Positions 1-9,500 of a stretch of 41,125 nt of DNA are shown here, in pieces; the stretch's first letter is position 1, and each line of letters begins with the position of its first letter. A program made the translations under genes and the position numbers. Origin of the DNA: Reticulitermes lucifugus. Its lineage: Eukaryota > Arthropoda > Insecta > Blattodea > Rhinotermitidae. The stretch spans positions 6,867 through 47,991 of the forward strand of contig JAKCWW010001131.1 of assembly GCA_026260175.1 (NCBI GenBank), written 5' to 3'. The notes under the pieces are model-generated. The model saw only the letters and a program-made list of their open reading frames with translations, searched no databases and was not told the DNA's origin.

Positions 1-18
1 ATTGTCAATGAAAAATTC

Positions 19-105
19 CAATGACACCATCGGGAATCGAACCCGCGACCTTCCGGCTTGTAAACAGTGCCTCAACCAACTACACCACCGCGTACCCCCA
101 TCATA
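19..105 (-). repeat. tRNA-derived SINE fragment
   Basis: Read on the minus strand this contains an A-box-like word (TGGTGTAGTTGG) and, about 35 bases later, a B-box-like GGGTTCGATTCCC. That is the split internal RNA polymerase III promoter of tRNAs and tRNA-derived SINEs. The ends do not form a convincing seven-base acceptor stem, so a SINE head is more likely than a functional tRNA. It lies in the intron just upstream of the exon at 334. Confidence 0.6.
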
Positions 106-182
106 ACTCCAGCAGGAATTGAATCCCAAGTTGTTCAGATTATTTGAAAATAAACCTTATAAATCTTAGTTGTTTTATTAAG

Positions 183-300
183 TTAAAAAGGGCGATGTGG
201 ATAAGGCGTATAGGATGCATAGCAAAAGCTGGTGGAGTTAATTAAAACAGGTGATGTGGATAAGACATATGATTCATAATGAAAACAGGTGGAGTTAATT
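183..300. repeat. Two tandem copies of a ~59-bp unit
   Basis: Two adjacent units, 183-241 and 242-300, each begin with TTAAAA, carry GATGTGGATAAG near the start and end with GGTGGAGTTAA. They differ at several positions, so the duplication is not recent. The pair sits within 35 bp of the splice acceptor at 332-333. Confidence 0.65.
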
Positions 301-333
301 AAATTATTATGTTACATTTGCCCTGTTTTTTAG

Positions 334-813
334 GATTTTGGTGCATTTGCTTCTGCATGCGAAGATAAAGTATCAACACTACTACGTGGCTGTACATCTC
401 CATTGCCCAGGATGGTTTCCGGAAGAATCATATCAACTTCTAGTGACACTCCCCAGACTGGTGTTAAACAAGGTGGCATTAGACCTCCTTTGAGCAGGAG
501 TCCAATAAATTCTCCTAAAACAGTTTCACCACAAGTGGCCTGTGCCAAAGGAAGAATGCCCTTGCTGTCATCACCATCGCAAGTACCCCATGTCGGTGTC
601 ACGTACAGTTCAGATGTGGTAACTAACGGCGTACAAACTGAACGAAGGTTACATAAGCTGCAGCTGTATGGCGAACCACCACCTCTCTCTCCACAATTAA
701 TGATGCCAATTAAACCCACTCTTCGTAAGGAGTTCCATGTGCCATCAAGAAAAGAAAGTCCTGTTAGCAGCACTGATAGTCCTCCACTAAATTTGAAGCA
801 TGATCCTGGTTGA
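334..813 (+). CDS. Terminal coding exon of an unidentified Ser/Pro-rich protein
   Basis: A polypyrimidine tract (CCCTGTTTTTTAG) ends in an AG at 332-333. From 334 an open frame runs 159 codons to TGA at 811-813, starting DFGAFASACEDK and ending LNLKHDPG. The segment is low in hydrophobics and rich in Ser and Pro. It has at least nine S/T-P pairs (for example RSP, NSP, VSP, LSP, ESP, DSP), the usual look of a disordered, proline-directed phosphorylated tail. A basic stretch ERRLHKLQL is the one part that looks like a docking helix or motif. I do not recognise the family; DFGAF is only loosely like DFG-type clathrin-adaptor motifs. The upstream exons lie outside the window. The entry phase is inferred because the frame opens exactly at the acceptor. 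A long frame on the opposite strand overlaps it and is judged a shadow. Confidence 0.6.
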   Translation, partial: DFGAFASACEDKVSTLLRGCTSPLPRMVSGRIISTSSDTPQTGVKQGGIRPPLSRSPINSPKTVSPQVACAKGRMPLLSSPSQVPHVGVTYSSDVVTNGVQTERRLHKLQLYGEPPPLSPQLMMPIKPTLRKEFHVPSRKESPVSSTDSPPLNLKHDPG

Positions 814-1003
814 GTCTGTATGATAGACATTAGGTTAAATTAATTTGTATAGTAAGTAATATGAGCAGTAATCAAATTTATTTCGCTGTGTAATATTAAA
901 AAGTGCTGTGATAAAATTTATGTTGTATTTGAAAAGTGCTATTAACTACTGCTATTCCCCATTTTAAAGCACTAGAATGGTTGTGTTTTCAGAGAATTTT
1001 TAT

Positions 1004-1480
1004 TTACAATATCTGGTACAAAATTATACTTCTGTTTCTACCAACTTCTGGAACAGAGTCCTTCTTGAGAAGCTGGTAGTTTCTGAGCTTGTCAAGAAAC
1101 TTCCTGCATTTCATGGAACCTGATGATTTATTACCATTTTGATAGGACCCTGCCACTGTCCTGTTTCCCAAGCCACAAGAATCCAGTCCACAGTATCCCA
1201 TCATATTGTAGATCCAGTTTAATATTATTGTCCTACCTATACCTGGGGCATATCTTCAGGTTTTCCCACTAAAACCTTGTATGCATCTCTCTCTCTGTCT
1301 CTCTCTCTCACGCTTGCAACATGCCAAGTCACTCACATTCTTGATTTGATGTTCCTAATAATATTTGCCAAGGAATGTGTATCTCCTCACTGAAATTTTC
1401 TCTAGCCTCCTGTTCCTTCTGCCTCGTTTTCAGGTCTACCATAGTGCTCTTTAATGTGTCACTTCATTTTTATATACATA
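1004..1480 (-). mobile_element. Non-LTR retrotransposon (LINE) 3' end, decayed
   Basis: On the minus strand the tail reads in broken frames as a conserved LINE C-terminus. Words like GKPE (arginine-rich in better copies) are followed by a DWI-type segment and then QLLKKDSV near the end. The nucleotide word AGCTTCTCAAGAAGGAC also occurs at about 12.3 kb and 21.7 kb, so this is one repeated family. A CT microsatellite (about 1287-1310) interrupts it. The copy has stops and frame breaks and is not functional. The upstream limit at 1480 is approximate. Confidence 0.65.
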
Positions 1481-3157
1481 CTACATATATTTGTTGAAGT
1501 GAAGTGTCTTTGTTAAATTAGATACATCACATGAAGTAAAATATTAATTTCCAAATGTGATACTGTCAGTGGCTGAACCAGGATTAGTGGGGAGAGCTTA
1601 CATGTATGCAGGGCTCGTAGTATGTGACAGTATGTCATACCATGACTTCTTTTATTAAAAACAATAGTAGGGACTCTTCCTCTGGCATTCACGTAAAAAT
1701 CAACTACTTTTTTGCTATGGTAAAACTTCATTTTGTTGCCAAGAAACTTAAAACCTATATTGATTTCCCTTTTCTGGCATCTGAATACTGGTGCCTTTCT
1801 TTCTACTAATGAAATGAACCATATTTGCCCAAATATAATGTGCACTTCAATTTTTAAATATTATGTGAAGTGTCATTTATTAAAAATATAATTAATAATT
1901 GCAAATAAGGCAAACAGTTATTAAAATGTTGAACATATTTGGAAGTGTTGCACTGAGTTTTGTTATTTGCCAGTTTACAGACTTTCTTTAAAGATTATGC
2001 ATGGTAATGTACTAGTTTTTTTTATATTCCATCTTTATACGATTTATTGAAAAGTGTCTACATGCTGATCATTTGTAATCGCAATGTGGAAGAAAATAAA
2101 CTAATTCAAATAAATATATAATACCTTTCAGAATTGATAATGCTGGCAGATATAATGCACATTCAGTTTTTGAGTATGTATTTTGGAGGAAAAAAGTGTA
2201 TGTGTTTGGGCAAATAATGAGGCAAGTTCTAACACCTTTCATGTCCATGTTTTAATTATTATTAAGCTGTAATAGGAATAAATACCTCTGTTACCAAAAC
2301 ACACCAAACAGTGCTGATGTTGATGTAAAATGAGCAATACAGGCTGTGATATGAACCAAGGTAAAGATCAGCAAACATACCTGAAGAACAGAAGTCTTGT
2401 TCCTCACAAGTTGAATTCATAATACCAAATAATGTTATTTTCTTTCCTTATACTATGAAGTAGTCTTAGCTTCCTATTTCCAAATATTGATTTACAAACC
2501 ATCAAGTGCTCTGCATTTATGTTACTGCAAGTACCATTCTGTACACAGTGTTAACCTTTGGATTTCAGGGTCTAACTGCATTGTATGTGGAATCCATTTC
2601 AGTGTGTCAGCATACATCACAGTTAGCATCTTCAGGGTGAATATGAGGTGGAGGGAGGAAGTGAACTGATATATAGGTCTCAGTTGGGTGTAAAGGTGCA
2701 GATGTGGAACATGATGATGTCCTATTGAAGGGGGCCGTGTGGTTAAGAAGAAGGATTGACAGAAAAGAGGTGACACCAGACTTCACTCAGTTTGTATCCA
2801 TATCCTTAACTGCAGTTGTGAGACTATTTCAGTGCCTTCCCTGATGTGGGAACATCAACACCACTTCCATATCATCAGGGAAGCTATGAAAGCAAACATT
2901 CTCACACCTTAAGCTGTGAAAATGAATAAAAGTTGTCAAGGTCTATCCATTTCCTCCTTCCACCTTACATTCCCAAGAAGGTGATAGCTGTAATAAATCA
3001 CGAAATGTTCGAACAGCTTCAACATGCATCATGGCTAAACTCAAAAAGCCAAGTTGATTGTTAGACACAAATGGTGAACACCTAAGGAAAAGAACATTCG
3101 TTATGCAATTGTAACTTGTTATAACAGAACTTTAGAATAGGTATATGCTTAAGTTAA

Positions 3158-3320
3158 CCCTTTGGTGCCAAACATAGATTTGTAGCATGCAGTGTGATGC
3201 TCAAAATGCCAAATGTGGACTATTGCTGATAGCCAGTTATGGCTGCTCTTATGCAGTGCTTTAAATTTCAGTCTACTGTGATCTGCTGCAGATCACACTG
3301 GGCTTTCCAGTGCCAAAGGA
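3158..3320. mobile_element. Candidate piggyBac-type MITE flanked by TTAA
   Basis: TTAA at 3154-3157 is followed by CCCTTTGGTGCC. At the other side AGTGCCAAAGGA is followed by TTAA at 3321-3324. The 163-bp interval therefore has imperfect terminal inverted repeats starting with C/T-CC and a TTAA on each side, which is the piggyBac superfamily signature. An internal palindrome, GTGATCTG-CTG-CAGATCAC, lies at about 3279-3297. There is no transposase, so it would be a non-autonomous element. Confidence 0.55.
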
Positions 3321-4644
3321 TTAATCTGGAAAAGTTCCTAACCTTAGTGAAGTGTTTCTCTTTAGAGGTAACAGAACTGAAATCATTAGACTACGGGGTG
3401 CATGTGGCTTCCCCTTCCATTTTTCACCAATTGCATTTGAACTTTGCCTACATCAGAAAATAAAGTAATTTGTATCTGTTTTTGACTACAGTCTTTCACA
3501 ATAGATTAGACGTCTGTTTAATGTTTTCATTCCTTCAATTTCAGTTATCTCAAATCAGCAGTCTCAGTGTTAACTGTCCTGCATTTGTTTTCCTAAGTTT
3601 ATTGTCCGGATCCATTTTTCCTCAGAGAAGCTCAGATATTTCCCTGCACCCTGGTCTAATTATAAAGGACATTAATTTTGGAGACAAGGTAGGAGACACA
3701 GGAGGTAATAGGCTGATGACCATAGGATTTCAGCTCTGTTCTTATACATAAGTCCCTATCTACCTATATACATATTCAGTAAATGTCAGTTGAACACTGT
3801 GCCCTAGTGGTGGCTTCGAATGAATGTCTGCTTCTGCTATTCTGAACTGTTACTGTTGGTATGACACTTTAGCAGCACTCACACATTCTTTGGGCTATGC
3901 TTTGGATAATTTGTTTGGCTTTAGATGGCTTTGCAAGTATGCATAATTTGGAAATGTACAGATTTTGTTTTGTGGATAATATTACAAAAACCCTGTTATC
4001 ATGTTTTTCCCACAAATGAACAACTGTACCACTAGCGCACTAACTGCTAGGAAGTGGTGGTGTTTGAAGGAAAAGTTGAATTGTGGTTACTTGAATTTGC
4101 AGTCTGGACATCCATCTCATATTGTGCACTTGTTAACGTAGGTTGTAAAATGTGTCTAAATTTAGTAATGAAAGCAGTTAAATCCTGGTCATTTAAATTG
4201 TTTACAAGGGTTGATAGTGTTTCAGTACATTTTGTACAAAGCAAGAAAATTACAGTAGGCTAGGATCTTGATATGGGTAAAGTTGACTGTGTATAAAAAG
4301 TACAGACCAAGTCTAATTTTCTGAAGCAAAATAGAGGTTGCTTTTGTTTGTCATGAACCATTTGATGTAAGCTGAGAATGGTTTAATATTGCTGAAGTAA
4401 CCATCCTTTAAGACAATGTTGAAAGGTATTTGTGCTGAATATCCCTTACAATAACTTGGACAAGAGTAGTTCTCGGAATGAAAATGTGTATTTGTATATT
4501 AACAGTAGCAGCTTCAGATGGAGATCTGAGGCTCCAGATGTGAGACAGTTTTTTTTATGAAGTTTGCCACATTTGGAAGATGTCTGATACAGTATTAAAA
4601 CCCTTAAAATTAAACAAACTACCAAAATTTCTTATTGGACTGCT

Positions 4645-4745
4645 TGATCCTTCAAGATGGGACCGATAGGTTGTCCCGAAACGTCGGTCGCCAACTACCA
4701 ACCTACGCCGCGGAAAATCTCAAAAGAGCGAAGCCCTGAACTAGA
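4645..4745 (+). repeat. Stem-loop/GAAAC repeat (hammerhead-like relic), single copy
   Basis: The segment has GGGAC and GTCCC arms (4659-4663 and 4673-4677) around a short loop, directly followed by GAAAC and GTCGG. It is CpG-rich in an otherwise CpG-poor surrounding. The same layout recurs at 9.5-9.7, 14.6 and 29.3-29.5 kb. Stem, then GAAAC, then a short helix resembles the second half of minimal hammerhead ribozymes known from Penelope-like elements. The CTGATGA core strand is not present, so activity is not predicted. Confidence 0.5.
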
Positions 4746-5481
4746 CCAGTGAATGCCTGAAATCCCGAATGCATTGTGGTTCATTTTATTTTTAATTCAA
4801 AACGCCAAAATTAGAGTGACATTCTCGTGTTTGACGCAAATAAAAATATTTCCAATGTTTAGTGCAAAATGGAATGTAATATATGGAAAGGGAAGTTAAA
4901 TTCATCCCACAAATACGTGGTGCCTCATTACGATTCCACCTTCCAAAGGTTGTGTTTAAATCTCAAACTCTTCAGTCTTTTTTAAGAATGTTGATATCTT
5001 TCAAGCGCTGGTAGTGCTAAATCAAACATGAATTTTTGACAATTAGGAGCGTGTGCTTTTTTGTAGTTTATTGCCGATTGAAATTAATTTCTAGAATAAA
5101 ATTTCCCTCCACAGAGCGGGCTTGAACTTCCGTGACTACGCGGAGACCTCTTTGTTATATCGATCTCTCTGCACAACTCATTCAGTGTGCGCTTGCGTAC
5201 TCGAAGTTGTTCCGCCAGTTTGACTTTTGCATGTGGTTGTTCAGGTTCGCTGTGGTACTGTATAGTTGGTCCGTCGTTACTGAAAACGAAGAAAAGCGGG
5301 AAAATGTTGTGTATAGTGTGACATAATGGAATGTGGGCAACGTTAAACTTTGTGTTTTCAAGTGACCCTAAATTAGTTTTTACCCTAAGGACAATATATG
5401 TGACTATGGGTATCTTGTTCAGCGTCAGACGAAACTCAAAACCTTTTCTCATATTTAAATAAATAATCCGTGTTGTGTAGA
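4660..5481 (+). promoter_or_regulatory. CpG-rich promoter / 5' UTR region of the gene at 5482
   Basis: CpG frequency rises sharply here (23 by hand count in 4801-5400) against 2 in 1861-2460 and 8 in 5881-6480. The block ends where the first coding exon begins, as expected of an unmethylated promoter. An arthropod-type initiator word, TCAGTG, is at 5182-5187; it is short and common, so the start site is only a guess. No TATA box stands out at the right distance. Whether an untranslated exon is spliced onto 5482 cannot be decided; CAG/GT at about 5246 could be a donor. Confidence 0.45.
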
Positions 5482-5856
5482 ATGGGTACATTTGCGAAGC
5501 AAGAAATTGACTTGTCTTGTGAAGTTTCATCCCCACAGTACTTTAAAAGTTCTTTTGCCAGATCTATGGCTGTTGACCGCATGAACCAAAGTAAATCATT
5601 AGATGATGCTATCCTGGACAGGCCTCCTGTTTGTGAAAACGGTGCTAGTCATCAAACTGAAACTGCATCTGTGTGGACATCATCTCCTAAGGACAGTAAC
5701 AGAAATTGTAAACGTATTGGTGGAATAGCAACATTATGCAAAGGAAATAGACTCTTGCAAAATGAATATGATTTGCCTTACACAACACCCATAAGGAAGA
5801 ACAACAGAGCTAGAAATCAAATCATTGATGCCGCAAAACTTTGGAAAACAAAACAG
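5482..5856 (+). CDS. First coding exon of an unidentified protein
   Basis: ATG at 5482 has A at -3 and G at +4, a good initiation context, with an in-frame TAA at 5464-5466 just upstream. The frame runs 125 codons to ...KLWKTKQ and meets a CAG/GTACT donor at 5856/5857, phase 0. The protein begins MGTFAKQEIDLSCEV. It is polar, Ser/Asn/Lys-rich, with no signal peptide or membrane segment. The end (NNRARNQIIDAAKLWKTK) is basic and helical. I do not recognise the family. The frame continues uninterrupted in the intron only to a TAA at 5878-5880. The exon joins in phase to 6925-7029. Confidence 0.65.
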
Positions 5857-6289
5857 GTACTAATAAAATGGGTTTTCTAACATGAAATACATTAATGTTA
5901 GAGACCATTTTTATCAAAGTGCAATTTTCTTTTATTCTGTGGTATATATTCCAGTTGCATTAATTAAGTTACAGTGGTTTGTGTTAGGGCTGATAACTGT
6001 AAATAAAGGCTTATAATTCATTGATAGGTTAGGCTAATTTGGTATCTAGAACTGCTTATATTTGGTCGATGCTTGCATTTTGTATAGCTAAGTCCATGGA
6101 GTAGATTCTTTCCTTAGAAGTTGAAAGTTACTCATTTGGTGAAGAAACTTCCTGGGTTTTCTGGATAACAAAAGTTAATTACCTGTGTATAATCGTCTGT
6201 TACAAGATCTTATCCTGAGCTAGATGAATGCAATCCACACTACTACACCTTATTTTTTTCAAGATCCATTTTAAAATTACACTCCCCTC

Positions 6290-6660
6290 TACACCTACGA
6301 GTAGGTCTGTCAAGTGCTCTTCCCTTCAAGTTTTCTGAGTAAACGTTTGGATGCATTTCCCATTTTCCCGTTCGTAGTACATATATACAGGGTATACACA
6401 AAAGAATGGTGCGGTTTCCCTTTATTCACCATTGAAACCGTACCATTCTTTTGTGTATACCCTGTATATTATATTTCTTAATTTTGTCACCCTAATATTT
6501 AAGAACGTAATTCACACAAGTAAATTAATGCAGTTGGCACAACTTTATACATTGCATCACATAAAGATTTACACCCTAATGCTTGATGAGGAGTACAAAT
6601 TATGAAGCTTCTAATCGTGTAATAGTCTACAGCCTCCGGTTTATTTCCTTTCTCATAGGA
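6290..6660 (-). mobile_element. LINE 3' fragment, antisense, split by a foldback insertion
   Basis: The plus strand reads as the complement of the LINE C-terminal region also seen near 16.4 and 39.0 kb. Shared words are CTCAAGTGGTCT-like at 6307-6320, a GCATTTC block at about 6352, and GAAGCTTCTAATCGTG-like at about 6603. The inverted repeat at 6381-6470 interrupts it. No open frame is left. The limits are approximate. It lies in the intron between exons 5482-5856 and 6925-7029. Confidence 0.5.
6381..6472. mobile_element. Foldback / MITE-like inverted repeat
   Basis: Arms at 6385-6418 and 6434-6467 pair over about 34 bases with one mismatch, around a 15-base loop (6419-6433). Each arm contains ACAGGGTATACACAAAAGAA or its complement. 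The length and near-perfect pairing indicate a recent non-autonomous foldback element rather than a chance hairpin. It is nested in an older LINE fragment. Confidence 0.75.
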
Positions 6661-6924
6661 TGAAATATTCTCCTCAGCATTTTGCTGTCAAACAACCTCT
6701 TCCATTGGTAAGAGTCTACCTGCTTGTAAGATAACCCTGCATAAGATGGCCTGTCTTCATAATCTTTTTAATTTTCATGAAAATACCTGTACATAATGTG
6801 TTTAACTTTATGCATGATTATAAGGCAACCCCCCCATTTTTCAGATGATAAGTCAGGAAAAAATTCTTGGTATATATTTGGCTAAATATGGTATTTAGAA
6901 TATAGCAGTGATATTTAATTTCAG

Positions 6925-7029
6925 GATGTGTCAAGTGACTTGGTTAAACGGAATGACATAAACAGTAATGGCCATCTCCAGAGTCCTTGCAACTCATATG
7001 CTGAATCAGACATTCTGCGTCTTCGACAG
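6925..7029 (+). CDS. Second coding exon of the gene starting at 5482
   Basis: An acceptor (ATTTCAG, AG at 6923-6924) and a donor (CAG/GTAAGG at 7029/7030, near consensus) bound 105 bases that are open in one frame, giving 35 codons. The frame starts DVSSDLVKRND and ends ESDILRLRQ. Phase is 0 at both ends and matches the preceding exon. The C-terminal leucine spacing suggests the beginning of a coiled coil that continues in a later exon. I could not find that next exon in the remaining 34 kb, so the following intron is either very long or the next exon is too short to recognise. Confidence 0.65.
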
Positions 7030-7379
7030 GTAAGGCACTGGGATATCTAAAGTAAGCATTTGTGAGGACATTTAGTATTATGAGTGTGTTACAGCAACTG
7101 CTTTATAGTGGAGTGGAAAATTGTTTAGAGAGAAGTATAGAACTCTATAAAATATTATAACAGGATGCGTAAATCCTGGGAGACTAAATTTTTTATGGTG
7201 GCACCTAATATTGTCAGCATAAGTACAGCAGTTTTTTTTGTTATATGCAAAAATGATTATCAGTTCACATAAATTGAGCACAAATCAGACAAAAGTGAGG
7301 TTTACAGGTCACTCCAGAATTGTGTGCTCTGAGTACGGAACTTGCCTCATGTCACCATTCTGGCACCAAGAATTTGAAA

Positions 7380-8351
7380 GTGGCTATTAGATTTTTGAAA
7401 CAACATGGAGCATGGACCCATCCTACAGATGAGGACTGATGGCATGATATATGTGTACCACAAGCCATTCATGGCCAAGTTCCCTGACAAGTGTGAATAG
7501 CAGAATGGGTTCACATCAAATATTAAAGGGGGCCTGGTCTGGTACACGGATGCGTCCAAAACCAATAAAGGCACTGGTTTTGGGGTGTTTAGATGGGACT
7601 TGAGAAGGGGGCATAGCTTTAGCCTTGGGCTCCACACCACCGTATTCCAGGCTGAAGTATACGCCATTAAGGCATGTGTAATGGAAAATATAGAAAAGGG
7701 CTACACAGGTAGGAACATCTATATTCTTTCAGACAGTCAACCAGTCATTAAGGCCCTTGACAATTTCGAAATTCTAAGTTGGGCTAGGACTGCCATCAAT
7801 CCCTGGTGAAACTGGCAGAACATAACAGGATTCAACTGATATGGGTGCCAGAACATAATGGGAATTAATGGGAATGAAGTGGCTGATCAATTAGCCAGAC
7901 AAGGCTCCTCACATCCACTTACAGGACCTGAGCCTGCCCTTGACATATCTGCAAAGGTTGCCAGGGGTTGGACGAATAAGAAACATGGGGAGTATTGACA
8001 GTCCTTTTGCGGACAAAGGCAGGCTAAGGGCTTTCTTAAAAGACCCTCTGCTAAAAAAAAGCCGGAGAATTATTCAACTTGAATAGAAACCAGCTACAAA
8101 TAATGACTGGACTGTGAACAGGACACTATCACTTAAATGGACATCTATGTAAACTGGGGCTGGTAGACAGTCCTGGGTGTGATAGATGCAAACAGGCACT
8201 TGTAATGGCCTCACGCGTTCTTTGTGACTGCGAGGCACTGGCAGTATTAAGATATAGGCACCTGGGCCATCATTTCTTAAAACCAGGTGACTTTGCTGAC
8301 ATCACCAGCAGCAAGTGCTTTGTTCAAATTGCGGGGCTGCTGAATGCTTAA
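7380..8351 (+). pseudogene. Decayed retrotransposon RNase H and C-terminal zinc-knuckle region
   Basis: Broken frames give the RNase H domain of a jockey/R1-like non-LTR retrotransposon. YTDAS at 7543-7557, AEVYAI near 7650, SDSQ near 7730 and GNEVAD at 7870-7887 keep the four acidic residues that coordinate metal. A Cys-rich tail (CDRC near 8179, then VLCDCEAL) follows, with the usual His before the second Cys group replaced by Arg. Stops and frameshifts lie at 7499, about 7807, about 7855 and 7998, so it is not functional. The upstream part (YHKPFMAKFPD, about 7455-7487) is the linker before RNase H. The copy is on the same strand as the host gene, probably in its intron. Confidence 0.8.
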
Positions 8352-8359
8352 GCAAGGGT

Positions 8360-9500
8360 TATGCAAAAGATTGTAAACAGTCGAGGTGAGTGGGTCACGG
8401 CGGGGCCCGCCCTAATGTACTCAATATTTTTGGAAAATTTATGGACTCCTTTATTAGAACTTAAATGAAACTCAGTACAAATACCTGGTGGTAGATATAT
8501 TTTAGAGATACAAGATGTGGAAAAAGTTACAGTTGTTTAGGCAGTGCTTTTGGTGACAGAATAATAAGAAAGGGGTTGCACATATTCAATGGTGCAATAA
8601 TTATGTAGTTGAAATTGCCGTTAAATGGTTCAAGTTATTTGTGATTGGTGCCCTGGAGAATACCGCGATGTTGCGTGAAAAGAGGCTACATCGCCTCCTT
8701 CCAAATCCTTGCTTTCACGTTGATGTTAACTCTTTCAACGCTATAGAACCTGATACTATAGAGTTAATGGCTTCTACTCACGTCTCTTTCCTCTTTACTT
8801 TACTTGTGTTTCGTTGTTTCTTTCCATGTACCTTTCTTGGTACTGTGGTTCCACCTGAATTCTTGGCGTGAAGAATGGTGATGAATTGCCGTCATTTCTT
8901 TCAAGAATCTGTAGTTTGGCGTTTCTGAGCAGTACGGAAGTTTCTTGTGAATTGGCCGGATATGCGGTTCATCAACTGCCCTAAAGGCTGGGCGTGTGGC
9001 GACAGGAAATTTTAGGGGTAACCTGCTTTGTTAGCAATCAGAGTTCCACTCTGCCACGAAATTTGAACACATTCGTCAGTTAGAAGGGAGATCTGCGGCG
9101 CTTAATGGCATTATGTGGGGGATAATAGCAAAGGGACAGTCGAATTTTATAGACGCATATTATTTTCTGTCTTTCATATTCAGTTACATTGTACATTGTC
9201 ACGTTCAGCATGAAAACATAACAAGTTAGGAGACGTACGCAGAACGTAACACTTCTGGCGCGTTCTCTGTGTTATTGTCTTCAGATTTTAAATTCATGAA
9301 TATTTAAAATAAACACACTCAATATGCGATTGTTTTGAACTGTGAGTTTCCACGTTTTGCGCAATACACAGTCAGTTTTCTCCGTCTCTTAGCAATAGGT
9401 AACAGTTGGTCATAGTATCTCGTAAGCGACGAGGTATCATTTTTCTTGTTCTGTCTTTAATCGGTACATACCTTTCTGCTGAACTTAAAAAAATATGAGG
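8360..9500. other. No gene seen; CpG returns to normal at about 8640
   Basis: No exon or repeat is recognised. CpG counts go from about 10 in 8041-8640, most of them in the retroelement relic, to about 25 in 8641-9240. The change is abrupt at about 8640. Confidence 0.4.

Larger units (their letters stand above)
814..4640 (+). other. Probable 3' UTR / downstream region, CpG-poor
   Basis: No coding exon is recognised here apart from repeat fragments listed separately. Several AATAAA hexamers occur (2095, 2109, 2277, 2925, 2992, 3459), so the poly(A) site of the upstream gene cannot be chosen from sequence alone. CpG is almost absent: I count 2 in 1861-2460. The CpG-poor state continues until about 4.65 kb, so transcription or methylation of the upstream gene may extend that far. 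Confidence 0.35.

Noticed and set aside
19..105. A genuine tRNA gene
   Set aside because: A and B boxes are present, but no full acceptor stem or normal anticodon arm can be formed; a SINE explains it better.
330..830. A 166-codon frame on the minus strand
   Set aside because: It overlaps the plus-strand terminal exon, which has a clear acceptor, a plausible S/P-rich composition and a stop. The minus frame has no recognised motif and reads as a mirror of the plus codons.
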